Assembly: GCA_026874595.1 (NCBI GenBank)
Contig: CM049309.1
Span: 44,097,079 to 44,161,078, forward strand
Length of the DNA: 64,000 nucleotides
Origin: Sipunculus nudus
Lineage: Eukaryota > Annelida > Sipuncula > Golfingiida > Sipunculidae
Direction of reading: 5' to 3'
Shown here: positions 49,101 to 58,700 of the stretch, in pieces
Layout of the letters: each line of letters opens with the position of its first letter
Numbering within the stretch: position 1 is the first letter of the stretch
Made by a program: the position numbers and the translations under genes
The notes under the pieces: generated by a model
Told to the model about the DNA's origin: nothing
Databases searched by the model: none
What the model saw: only the letters and a program-made list of their open reading frames with translations

Positions 49101-49456
49101 TGGAACGAATAACCTCAATATAAAATATAAATCGAGTACTTTGGCTGCGGTTGTGATGTCACTCTATGACGCATGTTAAGAGGGCTATATTTGCGACTTT
49201 ATGTATTTGGCTCTCTCTTTCAGATCTGAGTCACAACACGTCCGAGCCGCCTTCCAAATCTTTCCGGAAGTGGAAGAAGCACAAGAGAAGACGTCACCGG
49301 AAGCGACGGATTCGGAGGCGGCGAAGACAAAAAGACAGGAGCCGACGACGCAACTCCCGTAATAGACGCATCCCGCGGCGTATACCGTCACGACAAAAGT
49401 CGCGACTCCCTCCAGAAGAACAAAAACAGATAAACAACATTCTTGTTGAAAAATAG
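20738..49456 (+). CDS. RSPO: R-spondin (complete gene, 5 coding exons, 280 aa)
   Basis: R-spondins are secreted Wnt-signal enhancers. In vertebrates the furin-like repeats bind ZNRF3/RNF43 and LGR4-6 and so stabilise Frizzled receptors. The exons 20738-20819, 37484-37675, 46676-46825, 47381-47566 and 49224-49456 join with all introns in phase 1. The protein has a signal peptide (about 1-19), furin-like repeat 1 (36-90, 8 Cys), furin-like repeat 2 (93-138, 8 Cys), a TSP1 domain (144-202, 6 Cys) and an Arg/Lys-rich tail (204-280). This domain order and one-domain-per-exon layout is that of vertebrate RSPO1-4, which are of similar length (about 234-272). Introns are about 16.7, 9.0, 0.56 and 1.66 kb. 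EIF3E lies upstream and VGAT downstream on the same strand. Confidence 0.96.
21480..21890. other. Candidate conserved non-coding block, intron 1 of R-spondin
   Basis: It stands out from AT-rich neighbours by higher GC and scattered CpG. It has homeodomain-like words (gctaattg, gtgattaaaag) and no splice-flanked frame. Position 0.7-1.1 kb after exon 1 suits an enhancer. This is inference only. Confidence 0.35.
22840..23170. other. Second GC-richer block, intron 1 of R-spondin
   Basis: A roughly 330-bp block with higher GC, including a gaatccggccggc/cacccggccgtgg pair near 22970-23007. No supported reading frame or repeat match was found in the window. It is a candidate non-coding regulatory element. 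Confidence 0.35.
24403..25000 (-). repeat. 27-bp minisatellite (about 22 units)
   Basis: The unit is gatatgagatacatgtagaa then ggggttt (26-28 bp), with the palindrome tacatgta in nearly every unit. On the minus strand all three frames stay open over 370-650 bp with nine-residue repeats such as YLISNPFYM. This is a side effect of the unit length. No gene structure supports coding. Confidence 0.9.
25968..26007 (+). repeat. Poly-C and (CA)n simple repeats
   Basis: A C run with one A precedes a short (ca)n run. It is slippage-prone and not functional as far as can be seen. Confidence 0.85.
27480..27900 (+). repeat. Dispersed repeat family C, copy 1
   Basis: It shares ordered blocks with 31895-32295: a ctc-aaac-aatctctt start, a cactgttggacgg block, the motif tttcacatgcgcat, gaagtcct, and an end with actcttgggagtccgatt. 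No terminal inverted repeat or coding capacity was recognised. Confidence 0.7.
28683..29279 (+). mobile_element. Foldback/TIR element with repeated CG-rich motif
   Basis: The left end (tctaaagctgcgattccttt then tacgcggttgc) is matched in inverse by the right end (gcaaccgcgtaaaaggtatc then gtagctaag). A second pair of related motifs lies inside: ccgattcctcttatgcggtc at 28738 on the left, and the inverse gcaatcgcataaaggtatcg near 29189 on the right. The structure is about 600 bp with nested inverted repeats and no coding frame. Confidence 0.75.
30003..30059. repeat. (AT)n microsatellite
   Basis: About 28 uninterrupted AT units, inside R-spondin intron 1. Confidence 0.97.
30932..31076. repeat. 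Compound microsatellite (CA)n-(TA)n-(TG)n-(TA)n-(GA)n
   Basis: Five dinucleotide blocks stand side by side, ending in about 12 GA units. This is a classic compound microsatellite. Confidence 0.95.
31895..32295 (+). repeat. Dispersed repeat family C, copy 2
   Basis: It matches 27480-27900 across several blocks in the same order (for example ctactcgaaacgaatctctt, tttcacatgcgcat, tacgccg, actcttgtgagtccgatt) and matches 47095-47340 at its left part. A copy also lies in R-spondin intron 3. Confidence 0.7.
32590..32830. other. Candidate enhancer-like block, intron 1 of R-spondin
   Basis: A GC-richer block with a perfect CRE palindrome (tgacgtca near 32705) directly beside an ctttgtg SOX/TCF-like word, and a tttaattattgg homeobox-like word just after it. 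It has no splice-flanked open frame. Its assignment as regulatory is inference. Confidence 0.35.
32943..33262 (+). mobile_element. TIR element family A, copy 3
   Basis: It has degraded ends (aaaaaaggttgagaacacgg; cagtgccttaaacccatcct) and the same interior blocks (aggtaaaagcac). The coding-like core starts at 33151 and reads [15 protein letters not shown], preceded by a good acceptor, ctcttggcag. Confidence 0.75.
34150..34245 (-). mobile_element. tRNA-like SINE head or tRNA pseudogene (minus strand)
   Basis: Read on the minus strand it has an A-box-like tgtagtctagtgg (34227-34239) and a B-box-like atgttcgaccc (34186-34196), spaced about as in a tRNA or tRNA-derived SINE. Acceptor-stem pairing is not convincing, so a functional tRNA is unlikely. 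Confidence 0.45.
35892..36085 (+). mobile_element. TIR element family A, copy 4 (truncated)
   Basis: Both ends are missing, but the interior matches copy 2 (ataataacagaatt, aaaccacaac). The core at 36042 reads MSERLELKI before the frame is lost to a stop. Confidence 0.65.
37484..37675 (+). CDS. RSPO: R-spondin exon 2 (furin-like repeat 1)
   Basis: The acceptor is cattttccag and the donor gtaaga. It encodes residues 28-91 with cysteines 36, 40, 43, 49, 52, 71, 75 and 90. The loop [20 protein letters not shown] keeps the Arg and Gln that in RSPO1 (R66, Q71) contact ZNRF3/RNF43. It is 192 bp, phase 1 at both ends. Confidence 0.97.
38095..38260 (+). promoter_or_regulatory. Tandemly duplicated CRE/AP-1 cluster
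   Basis: Two related segments of about 65 bp carry perfect CREs (TGACGTCA at 38122-38129 and 38184-38191). A perfect AP-1 site (TGAGTCA, 38167-38173) lies between them, and a weak third copy (gttcagtcag) follows. Similar neighbouring words (tgttgatttcgag, tgtcgatttcatt) show a duplication of the whole segment. It lies about 450 bp after exon 2 of R-spondin. Binding is not shown. Confidence 0.45.
39722..39769 (+). repeat. Two-copy 24-bp tandem repeat with ggggcgga motif
   Basis: The unit caggggcggagcatatttaa then ttat is present twice (second from 39746) and a partial third begins at 39770. The motif resembles the cagggg-ggatcc of the arms at 39161 and 42807. Confidence 0.85.
40040..41780 (-). 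mobile_element. Broken non-LTR retrotransposon (LINE, APE-type)
   Basis: Read on the minus strand it shows, in order: the end of an AP-type endonuclease ([14 protein letters not shown] near 41740), a linker, the reverse transcriptase start ([16 protein letters not shown], 40990-41060), and block A ([17 protein letters not shown], near 40590). A C-terminal segment follows with [20 protein letters not shown] (near 40420) and [14 protein letters not shown] (near 40320). The YADD catalytic block is missing: sequence jumps from LQSIYSQ to the C-terminal part near 40480-40500. An indel in a T run at 40832-40837 also breaks the frame. The 5' part is truncated. It is dead. Confidence 0.85.
41925..42340 (+). 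repeat. Triple tandem repeat, ~140-150-bp units
   Basis: The units start near 41929, 42070 and 42221 with agatcaagc-tgttcttgtt-gagatatc-like sequence. Each continues with gcgaaagaaaatca and catattggaattctgacagg. A minus-strand open frame of 95 residues covers the first unit and its left flank, but I see no supported function. Confidence 0.8.
43793..43897 (+). repeat. Triple ~36-bp tandem repeat
   Basis: The motif tgaaagttcacattt/gtatgagcaaaatta occurs three times. The gttcac word faces gtgaa, so each unit contains a small inverted repeat (gtgaaagttcac). Confidence 0.8.
44970..45049. repeat. Short inverted repeat (80 bp)
   Basis: The arms tatagggggtga and tcaccccctactat bound an 80-bp segment. 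This may be a tiny foldback element. Confidence 0.5.
45276..45297 (+). repeat. Poly-C run
   Basis: A run of 22 C. On the minus strand it gives a Gly run in a chance open frame (45209-45436). Confidence 0.95.
46065..46113. repeat. (TA)n microsatellite
   Basis: About 24 uninterrupted TA units in R-spondin intron 2. Confidence 0.97.
46676..46825 (+). CDS. RSPO: R-spondin exon 3 (furin-like repeat 2)
   Basis: The acceptor is acttttacag and the donor gtgagg. It encodes residues 92-141 with cysteines 93, 98, 101, 107, 110, 121, 125 and 138. The LGR-binding hairpin reads CFSRTYC: the first Phe (RSPO1 F106) is kept, while the second (F110) is Tyr. The sequon NYT at 133-135 sits where RSPO1 carries its N-glycan (N137). 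Confidence 0.97.
47095..47340 (+). repeat. Dispersed repeat family C, copy 3 (in R-spondin intron 3)
   Basis: It shares blocks with 31895-32295: gtcgtttctactc-aaacg, cctcttctgttt, gcc-aaacttcagaatc, cttctgtttacatttca and attccgttaagtc. It fills much of the 555-bp intron 3. Confidence 0.65.
47381..47566 (+). CDS. RSPO: R-spondin exon 4 (thrombospondin type 1 domain)
   Basis: The acceptor is gtgttctag and the donor gtaaat. It encodes residues 142-203 beginning [14 protein letters not shown], with a WxxW motif (149-152, a possible C-mannosylation site), CGFKYG and six cysteines (144, 155, 162, 186, 195, 202). In vertebrates this domain binds heparan sulfate proteoglycans. Confidence 0.97.
48230..48900. 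other. GC-richer block in R-spondin intron 4
   Basis: About 650 bp with balanced composition and many CpG, within an intron of 1657 bp whose remainder is AT-rich. It contains an inverted pair acagattatagac/gacaatctgtctg near 48560-48585 and a ctttgtgattggcc word (SOX-like plus CCAAT-like) at about 48633. No supported open frame. Candidate regulatory block. Confidence 0.35.
49224..49456 (+). CDS. RSPO: R-spondin exon 5 (basic tail and stop)
   Basis: The acceptor is ctctttcag. Residues 204-280 open [12 protein letters not shown], with a second sequon NTS at 208-210. A 45-residue Arg/Lys-rich stretch follows and the exon ends at TAG 49454-49456. It corresponds to the basic heparin-binding tail of R-spondins, which is poorly conserved in sequence but always strongly basic. 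Confidence 0.93.
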
Positions 49457-49465
49457 TACAGCAAT

Positions 49466-50603
49466 AATAAATATACGAATAATAAAGACATTGGTCGCGT
49501 CTTAACGTACTGTGAGGAGGATGAATTATATTCACGTCTTTATAGACGTTACTTCCATTAAGTAAGGTCGTTCATTTCTGATAAGCAAGCTAAGACTATG
49601 ATACATAAAGATGTTTCCAAACGATTCGCCGTGTTTTGTGTACTTTTTTATATTGAAGGAACGAAAGGACATTTGCCGTGTCATCGATTGGACCCTGCAT
49701 AAACCGACGTTTTATTTAGTTTCATGATTTCTGCAAAAAAATAATCACAGACAAGCAGTGAAGTGTCTCCTATGTAACATATTATGCAGTATTTTGTACC
49801 TCACGTTCATATATATAATCCTCCAGTTGCTGTGAACGCTCGTACATCAGGCGGGGGGACTGTTTCCGTGCTGATATATAGTACCGAGGGCTGGCACGTT
49901 GTATAAGGACTCGTATGGTCTGCTGACATTTTACGTCCATGTTACCTCATGTTTGTGTATACTTTATTAGAAAGCTTAATTTTATTTTTCATTGTCATAC
50001 GTGTAAATGTCCGGATAAATAAATCTTTGAACGAGTGTAATCTCAATCCATGCAGGCCTGCTGCCAGATCCATTTTCAATATTTTACTTAAACTCCTTGT
50101 CACTGTATACCGCTATTTTAGATCAACGCCATCGTTTTACCTTCGCTGCCCGCTCATCCCATCGCTTTCCATGTGTCTGATCCTTTATGTTTCTTCATGC
50201 CCTAAAAAAAAATAATAAGATGAAAACACCTAGAAAGTAACTATATAACCATTTAAAGAAATTGCTTGGTTGTTCTATTTTAATACCTATTCAAAGCATA
50301 TTTGAACATACAATAAATTAGAAATGAAGGATTTACATCTTGTTGCAGAGTATTTGGTTGAGTCACCTGAACTATTCACATTTTTAGGTTAGACCCATAA
50401 TTTATATATGTCATTTACTGGTGATTTTCCCCAGCGTGACGATTTCTGGTAATTTGATCCCGATTTTAACAGGATTTTTAAGCAAATAACTGGCTGATTT
50501 CTCACCTTTTTATGAACTGTAATCTACAAAAGTTCTACTTCAAGATGTTTAGGCGTCTAGCAGTATCTAAATGTAGTATATGTATTCAGTCTTTATGAAT
50601 AAA
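49466..50603 (+). terminator. Candidate R-spondin poly(A) signals
   Basis: AATAAA occurs at 49466-49471 and 49481-49486 (only 10-30 bp after the stop), 50018-50023, 50312-50317 and 50598-50603. The last is followed by T- and GT-rich sequence (tattttgttgcgc, catgtggttttt), as expected downstream of a cleavage site, so a 3'UTR of about 1.1 kb is plausible. The used site cannot be told from sequence. Confidence 0.35.
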
Positions 50604-53600
50604 AATATTTTGTTGCGCTTCATGTGGTTTTTATTTTAGCAGAAAAACTTTACTCCATCACCTGAAGCAAAGTAAGATTTCAAGAAAGCTTTGATTATTG
50701 GTTAATCTTTCAAATTTGTGTCAATGTAAATGATACATACGCTTACTTAAGCTAATTTAAACTGCAAATTTCAATATTATTGTGAAGTAAATTAGTTTTC
50801 AATCTAAAACATGCACCTTTTTTATACAGACAAATGTATACAAGTCACATTTTACAATCAACCGAACAATAGTCTTGGAATTGTTTTGTTGTCAACCTAA
50901 GTATGTAAATGATAGTGTTCTTGACCCTTTTAATGAAATCTTTCCGATTAAATATGTTCGTAATTTTGCTCGTTTGGTTAGGTATGATCAGATGTCTGTT
51001 CAAGTTCCAATTGATTAAGAATTAATAAAGGATATTGGACTCAAGACCAGGCATGGACTTGAGTCTGCTTTATCACTGACTATGATTTGAACTTAGAGTC
51101 CTGGATTTGTACTTAGACTCGGGGCTTCTGGACACGGATTGAATCTGAGGGTGCTGGACATGGACTCTGGACAAGGGTTCTGAGCCCTTACCTGTACATC
51201 AGAACTCGGAAGCCAGGATTCGAGATATCAGACCGAGTCCATCTTGTTAATGCATCTTTTCAAAAGTTTGTTGGAATATACCTATAACAGCCAATGGCTG
51301 GGGGAAGATAAGTAAGATAGTTATTTAGTTCAGTTTACCAAAGACATATCCAGAAACGGAAAAGCTAGTGGTTCTCAGGATAAACGGCTGTATTAACAGC
51401 TGTATATATATACAGCAGCTGACCATTTGTGGTATTGATGGTTGTTATTGACGCGGGCTGTGAGAGGCAGTCCCTTCACCTGTCGTGTCTCAGCGCCGTG
51501 CCGGATTATGACTGAGACGTCTTGGAATCAGAAACTGGAGGCCTCGTGTTTAATCCCCGCAGAATCTATACCCCCTCCCCTCGTTCTAGATTCTGATTAC
51601 AGCACCATTGTGACTAATGTAGAGACCGCCTAACTAATCTGCCCACAATTTGATATGTATACAGTCGTTTATATTACTGCTACAGAAGACATGAACCAAC
51701 CTTTAATGCCTGTGATTCATCAACATTGAGTAAACATGCATGGCTATGATTGTTCACTCTGCGGTTATACTTTATAATCCAGTCACGTGATCTGTCCTCT
51801 AGCTGTTTGTCTCAATAATCTACCTTCCTTGAATGATATCGATAGCAAATATTAAATAATTTTAAATGAATAATATTAAATTAAACAAAGTATTCAAAAA
51901 TAGATATTCATACAGCTTGAATGTTTATATTGTTCGGTTGGTTCAGTCAGTGTTTATATTATATGTATGTAAAGATAAAAAAAGAAATTAGACATGAGAC
52001 TACATGTATCCGCCTAATCACAGAGGCATGGACAAAATGCGTCATGGAATGTCTTCTGATATGACAGCCGTTCAAAATTGTTGCACCAGAGATGCCAAAA
52101 TATCCGGACGGATGAAACTGTATAGGAATATTGAAGGTGACACCACCAGTACCAAAAAGCTATCCAAGATGGACATGGAAAATTACACGCCGACACATTG
52201 AAGCCCTTCTGATGTAAGGACATGACAGAAACACAGGTGGCGCCACCAGCTTTGTCTTCGACAAAACTATCCAAGATGGATGAACATACAAAATTTCAAG
52301 CTGATACATCCCTCCACTTCTGAAATATAATGTAATTTTGACCAAAAACTGATTTACGGATGAACACTATCGAAAAACGATTGGGTTTGGCTGCCATTAG
52401 CCTTAATAAATGAGATAAATGTATCCAAGAATTATGGGCATGCACAATTTTCGCCCAATACTTCGAACAATTCCAGTGGTATGTGTTGTCACCTGCAAAG
52501 ACACATAGATGACAACAACCCGAAAAGGATTGTAGGTGGCGCCATCAATCCTTCTTAGGAACCAGTCCATATAATGATGCCGGTCTCATGGAGGAGTTGT
52601 CCGGCATCAAACTAGCCGGCCGCTGCGGAAACCCCGTGAAAACATAGTAACCGCGAAACTTCGTTTCAGCGGTAATAATAATAAATCAACCAATGTTCCG
52701 TCTTACAAGTAAACATGTGATAACGAACTTTTTCCTTCCATCTGTGTTACCATATACGGATCAGATACACAAAACTAGAATGTCAATAAATAAAGAGCAT
52801 TCCTCCCACAAAGTGGAAAACAATCATGCAAGATCAGCCCATTTTTCGGGACCAGCACTATAATAAAATTGTTCTTGATCTTTATGTAACACCCCCCCCC
52901 CAACACACAAAAAAATAATAAAAATCGGTTATTATTGCGTATAATTATTCTAAAAAGAAGCCACCAAACAAACATGGGTAGGTAAAAATCTTGAAATCAA
53001 GTATTTAAACATGCCAAATGCAGATAACATTTTTATAAAGTAGAATATAGAAATCAAATGTTTATTTTTTACGGTACAACTCGTATTTGCTGAAAGTGGC
53101 TCTGACGTTTTAATATTTGTCAACTTCACTTTCATATGGTGTTTAGGGCACCCTTTAAAATTGTTCAGAATGTTTCTAAAATTTGAAGAAAGAAAATATT
53201 TCAAAATACACAAAATTGATATATATTAAAATAGAGGCTTATCATAAATAATACGAAAGTCAATTCAATTATGTCATATATGCTAGAAATAGAAACCCAT
53301 TACAGTTAGGTGATAATATACAGATACAGATAACGTCCATTCTTATTGTATGATATATATTCTATTATTATATTCTATTTTCTTATTCTATTCATAAAAA
53401 AGAGGAGAAGAATTAAAATCCTGGATATATGTGCAATATGTTTAAAACCTTGTATTTGAATGAATATATAATTTGCAAAATTTCGTCTCCTATACAATTC
53501 CAATTATACGTCAAGGTTTTGCTTACATTGTGTCATTTTTAGTGAGAAAAAACTATGTTTTTCCCTAAGGTCATGGGCTGCATGGATGATTTATCGTGGA

Positions 53601-54294
53601 TGACAAGGTAGCCGCTAATAACCAATCACTTTAATTAACAATTCTCTTATGATCAAATGCACTGTGGATTATTTTTATCTTACTTCATATCTAATACACT
53701 TACTAATATAAGGAAGCAGATAATCACATTCTTTTATCAGGTCATAATGTTAAGCGTCTTATATAACAAGAATAGCTTCAAGCGCTGTAGCGTCCAACGA
53801 CTGGGCTTGCAAACTAAGTAGCGGGAGAGAATAGCTTATGGCCTGTATACATGCACGGCTTGACTGGATGAGGACAGTGGTGGCACTGATCTCATCTCCA
53901 GCATCAAGCATCACTTGCTGGCACGGCTGTATCTGACTGCAGACGTTATGTATCCCGTTGGTTCTTCATACAAATCGTAAAGACTGAGCACTGATTGCAC
54001 CAAGGGTCCATTACAAAGTCTGCTGCTGCAATTGACCACAATGGTTACGACTGTGCTGCTACTAAACCATCAGGGCTACTGCGGCATCACCGACAGCAGC
54101 ATATGCAGCAGTAGCCTCATCCAAGGCTCGCGGACAAGTTCCGTCTTTTGTTAAAAGATCAGAGAGGTTAATAACCGTATCAATGCCCCTCCGTCGGTAA
54201 CTGCGGACAACAACGCTAACGATCAGCGAGGGCTTCAATAATTTATATATACGAGGATGATCAATTATCTTTTTGATAATTAATTCATCGCCGA
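50604..54294. other. Intergenic DNA between R-spondin and VGAT
   Basis: AT-rich sequence with one repeat block (52134-52600). At 51030-51240 a gactc/ggac-rich segment looks like a decayed simple repeat. From about 53790 the composition becomes more balanced toward VGAT. A minus-strand open frame at 54062-54307 (81 residues) is not recognised. No other gene seen. Confidence 0.5.
52134..52600 (+). repeat. Degenerate ~104-bp direct repeats
   Basis: Two adjacent units (from 52134 and 52238) share ggtg-c-ccaccag, ctatccaagatgga and acacattgaagcccttctg / atacatccctccacttctg. A third partial unit begins near 52543. The second starts with the 12-bp palindrome ggtggcgccacc (52236-52247). Confidence 0.6.
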
Positions 54295-54335
54295 ACCGTT
54301 GCGCCAATTTCTGGCGCCGAGATATATATAAAATT
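54295..54335 (+). promoter_or_regulatory. Candidate TATA promoter upstream of VGAT
   Basis: An inverted repeat gcgcca-atttc-tggcgc (54301-54317, E2F-like) is followed by tatatataaaa (54323-54333). A transcript from about 54360 would reach the VGAT ATG. A donor-like accag|gtaaac at about 54821 could mark a spliced leader exon. Assignment is inferred from position. Confidence 0.3.
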
Positions 54336-55127
54336 CGAAAGCATCTGGAGTTTTTAATAACAAATACGTCATATTGTCATGTTATGCTACCGCGGGAAGA
54401 TTTTAAGATAACCCCGTCATGATCATTTTAAAATGGTTGGGGTTAAAGACGTCATTACAAATAATATCTCAAATTTGCTCTAACGAGGTCGTCTCGATAC
54501 GTCAATCAGTGATTGATCCAGATGGGTGGTGATTCTAACCCAGCTGCATATTATCAACAATTAGACGGCAAGTTAAGAAGAGGCGGGACTTGCTGGGGCC
54601 GGCTATTGATGGACAGGTGGCGTCCGCAAGGGAAGGAGCCACGCATGGTTACATCCTCCTATAAGAAACTGGCAATCGATCTGGTGTCCGTTAATTACCG
54701 GCACATCGCGGGTGTCACGCCGGGTCCAGCCGCCACTTAAACTTGGGAAGAGGACGCGGACGGGCACGCGAAAATCCCCGGGGCCTGGCGTCACTACTGT
54801 TCTGTTACTCTCCCTTACACCAGGTAAACCTGCCGTGTCTTGTCAAATCCCACAACAGTCACAACTTTAGGATGAGCCATAAAAACTCTTCCTTCAAATC
54901 CTGAACTGGAAATAACGTTACTTTACCCTATTTAAGTTTTCTTGCCAGGGACGTCGGCGCATCGCGGGCGGTCAACAACAAAACTGCATGAGTTATCAAT
55001 AACATTTGATTTTGTCGCCTTTGGTTTGGATAAGGCAATCGACATATCGGACAGAACTCCAGAAATGGATAGACAATAACCGGCTAATTCTTGAGAAACT
55101 AGCAGTTTTACTATAACACTGTTAAAA

Positions 55128-55439
55128 ATGTCTTACGGCCGGTGGAACCTTAACTTTGGCGGCTTTGCAAGGACTGTGCGGGGATTTTTCCCAGGTCATG
55201 AAAAAGAAGAAACCATCCATTTCGTCCGTTTTACAGACAGTGGCACTGAATCAGAGTTCGGCAGCGTCGCCAACGGCAGCGTCTCTGATGGCGGGGGTGG
55301 GGAGCCCGGGGGAACCGGCAAGGAAAATGGATTCATGGGTGTTGTGGAGGATGAAGCAAGCACAGAAGACCAAGAGAGGAAAGAGAGGAATCGTATAACT
55401 GAGTGGCAGGCGGGATGGAACGTCACCAATGCTATACAG
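55128..55439 (+). CDS. SLC32A1: Vesicular GABA/glycine transporter (VGAT, SLC32A1 / unc-47 type), first coding exon
   Basis: VGAT loads GABA and glycine into synaptic vesicles in exchange for protons; it has a long cytosolic N-terminus and about nine membrane helices (AAAP family). This exon encodes the first 104 residues. Most of it is a variable, acidic, Ser/Gly-rich leader. The end, ITEWQAGWNVTNAIQ, matches the highly conserved segment just before helix 1 (ITAWEAGWNVTNAIQ in vertebrates). The ATG at 55128 is the first after an in-frame TGA at 55092. The donor gtagga follows codon 104 (phase 0). The membrane part was not found in the window, so the next exon must lie beyond 64000. Confidence 0.88.
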
Positions 55440-55709
55440 GTAGGAAAGGGCAGAGATATTATAAATTTCAAGTCAGACCTTAATAATATATACATATAAA
55501 TTGTTTACAATTGCTTCTATCAACAATATATAAATACATACAATATTCATGTATGTATATATAAATTTGTGTCAATATCACATGGCATGGGTTTCTAAAA
55601 ACTGTACTTGTATCACAAACTTTGTGTCATGGTCATAAATAATTGCATTATTGCAATGTTCTAACCGCATTTGTGGAACGGTATAATCATAATATAAAAT
55701 TATATACAT

Positions 55710-55711
55710 AT

Positions 55712-55766
<55 letters not shown>
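55710..55766. repeat. (TA)n microsatellite in VGAT intron
   Basis: A nearly pure TA run with one AAAT interruption. Further TA-rich sequence occurs at 55860-55920. Confidence 0.95.
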
Positions 55767-55767
<1 letters not shown>

Positions 55768-58700
55768 ATAGTTAATAAAATATGTCAATGCATTATTTTC
55801 ACTAACCGCTGGTTTCGTACGAATGATAAAGTAATAATACAATACCACAAGGAAGAATATTTATATATTATAGATATACATGTTGTATATATATAAATAT
55901 ATATAAATATATATGTTATAGAAAAAGATCTGAAGTCTTAAAATGACACGGTAAAGAAGGGTAGTTTATATAATTGCTGACAAAGCTTTTAAAAATATAT
56001 CATCTGATGGTACGTGTTATGTGTCCAGATATGTTGTAGAAGATTATTATTTTGTACTTATATGCTTCTTTTAATAGTTAATTAAAGTTAAAACGGGAGA
56101 GAAAGCAAATATTTGACATAACAAGGATTAAAAATGGTCTCTATCTTGAACAGGTCAGTTTCCCTGTATATCACGTAATAACTAAGCTTATACTATCTAG
56201 TGCAATAGTATCAATTATACATCAGACTGACTAATCAAGGAAGGAAGGCTAAAGTCCTCACAGATCAAAGACGTTGACAGAGAACCCCTTGGACTGATCA
56301 TTGCCGGACTGTCGGGGTCAGACTTAAAGACTAAGTTCGAAATGGAACTAAACCCCTCAAATAAAGGACTTGCATTTTATCGTAGGCATTGTTCATCAAA
56401 TATGGTCATCGATGGCACTTTCATTTAAGTCAGTCTGGCAAACAAGAATCTCCAGTTTAGATAAAACCAAAGTTATCTTCGACGCTGAATCAAACAATGT
56501 CCAGCTTAATCTTGTGACCAACAGCTTCAAACGGCTTCCCGCAGTTAAGACCTCCACTAAATTTGTTAACAACCATTGGGGGATTGCTAAAGGTCATTTT
56601 GGGCCCATCATTCGGTCTATGACAATTGGAACGTCCAAGGATTACTTAGTCTGCGTTTATTTCATGAATTTGTCCATTTGACCTTGCCATCAGCCATGAT
56701 TCTCGGGGGTCACGTGATGTGCCTGCTTCTTATTTGGAACTTTATTGTAATCTTTCCCTTGAATTTTGAAAAATAGCTTTATTTCCGGGTTTACAACGTA
56801 CGTTAACCATGCAACTCTTAATATAGAGAACTTTTACAATGCCCTGAAACAAGAGTGGTCTATGTGAGGAGATATCCTTTGCTTAGACGGTAGGGAGGTG
56901 ATCCTTTGAGATACCATCACTTTAGTGAGATGTAACAAATGTCTGTGTTCTGATGGTCGGTAAATCAGCGAATGATCCAACAGAGGGATACTATCACGAA
57001 AATGAATCCGTCAATACTGGGTCTTCATACGGCAAGGAATGAAGGACATAAAATCCTGAACACTGGCTGAGCACTGTAGCATAATGCTGTTGTCTGTTCA
57101 ATTTTTGCCATGGAACGATGAATCTGCAAAAAAAGGGCACGATTGGCAGTCAATTCATTTATGGTTAATAGAGTGAAACGCATTTATTTGCACGTTTTCT
57201 TTCGTTTAAACAACATTACGGTCTTGGTATAATTAAAGTCATTACATTTCTTCTTCCGACACATTCACAACCTCATAGAAAACTGGCACTTATTTGCCTT
57301 TACTACAGCATCAAGTCAAACTCGCACCTATACATTTTAGACTTTTAACAAACTGCACACGACAGGTAAGGTTTAAATGGAAATTTGCGGAAGATATTGG
57401 AATTTCTGCTTAAGCCCTCTGGGAACAGATACAGGCCTTAGAACCATCCTGAATGTACAGATAAATCCGCAAACAAACTCAATGGCTCTCCGGCTCACGA
57501 AGTGAATGTTCTTCTCCTAAAGGAGGCTTTGTTGGGTCGATAGTATGGCCGTTTTACATTCTTTCTGCTTAAAAGAATCTAAAAGCTTTGGTCAGTCAGC
57601 CGTAGACAAAACTAACGGGAGTGTGTTCAGGAGGAAGGGCGCCGGAATGGCCCAAACAGGAGAGGTCTCAATTAAGCTTACGCTGCGGGTAACGTAAAAG
57701 CTAAAATTGTAACGGTATGCTTTTCACGTTGGCGGCAGTTCAAGCTCATTATATGAAATAAGTGACGGAAATATCTTGGTTTAAATTACTCTACACAGTG
57801 TGTTTACTACCGTAGAACTGTCTAACCAAAGCGTACCCGTCGCTAGCGGTTTGAATGACATTGACAAATGGCAGCCTTACGCATGCTTGTTTTGCGGCTG
57901 GTTAAGACGTGTGTTTTATAGAGACCGGTTCACATTGTTAGTACAGCAACATAATGAGGATTGATAGCGCCTTTCCAGCCCTAGGTCCGTATTCCATAAA
58001 TCTCCTGAACCCTGGGACGTGTCCGTAAATACATGTATGTCCTCAAGATACGCTGAATGACTCCCTGCTGCAAAAACCACCACGGGTGAAAAAAGAACAC
58101 CACACCTCTGCATTATTGTAATACCTTCTAAATGTTTTATTGACTTTTAATAAGTATCTGCATTCTTCACAACTGATGCCTGAGACTACTGACAGATATT
58201 TTAAATTTTAATTTAAGGAAGCAACTTAAAAAAAGCAATATTTTAAAGCAAGATAATGCATACGTACTTCATTTCACTATTTTTATCACTCAAGGCCCTC
58301 CTTCATAAATTTGTATTTTTCAATTTTTCGAACGAAGAACTGGAATTGAGAACCACTTGATTAATATTTTCACTCTGGGAGGAAAATAAAAATTAGAATT
58401 TCATAGAAATCTTAAAGGTGTCGTAGCCCATATACAAGCCATAATTTTCCTGTAGTTTCGAGTATATTTAACGTATCTATTCACGGTTGACAGACTGGAA
58501 TTACAGAATGCATGATTTATCAATTTATAGTTTGAATTTTAGAAGATAAACATACAGGATACCCTTTTAAGGGTTCCTTTTCACGTATGCCCTAGTGTCA
58601 TTTCACTAGTTTGCCTTAAAACACTTTCAGATCACGTAAATTTCTTGAATTGACATTTTGAACGCTTTGTTTTAAGCTAAGAACAAATACATGTAATAAC

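Noticed and set aside
54062-54307. 81-codon minus-strand frame upstream of VGAT
   Set aside because: No homology recognised, no splice structure, and it overlaps the candidate promoter block.
56370-56681. 103-codon frame in the VGAT intron
   Set aside because: Does not resemble VGAT or another family; likely chance within a less AT-rich stretch.
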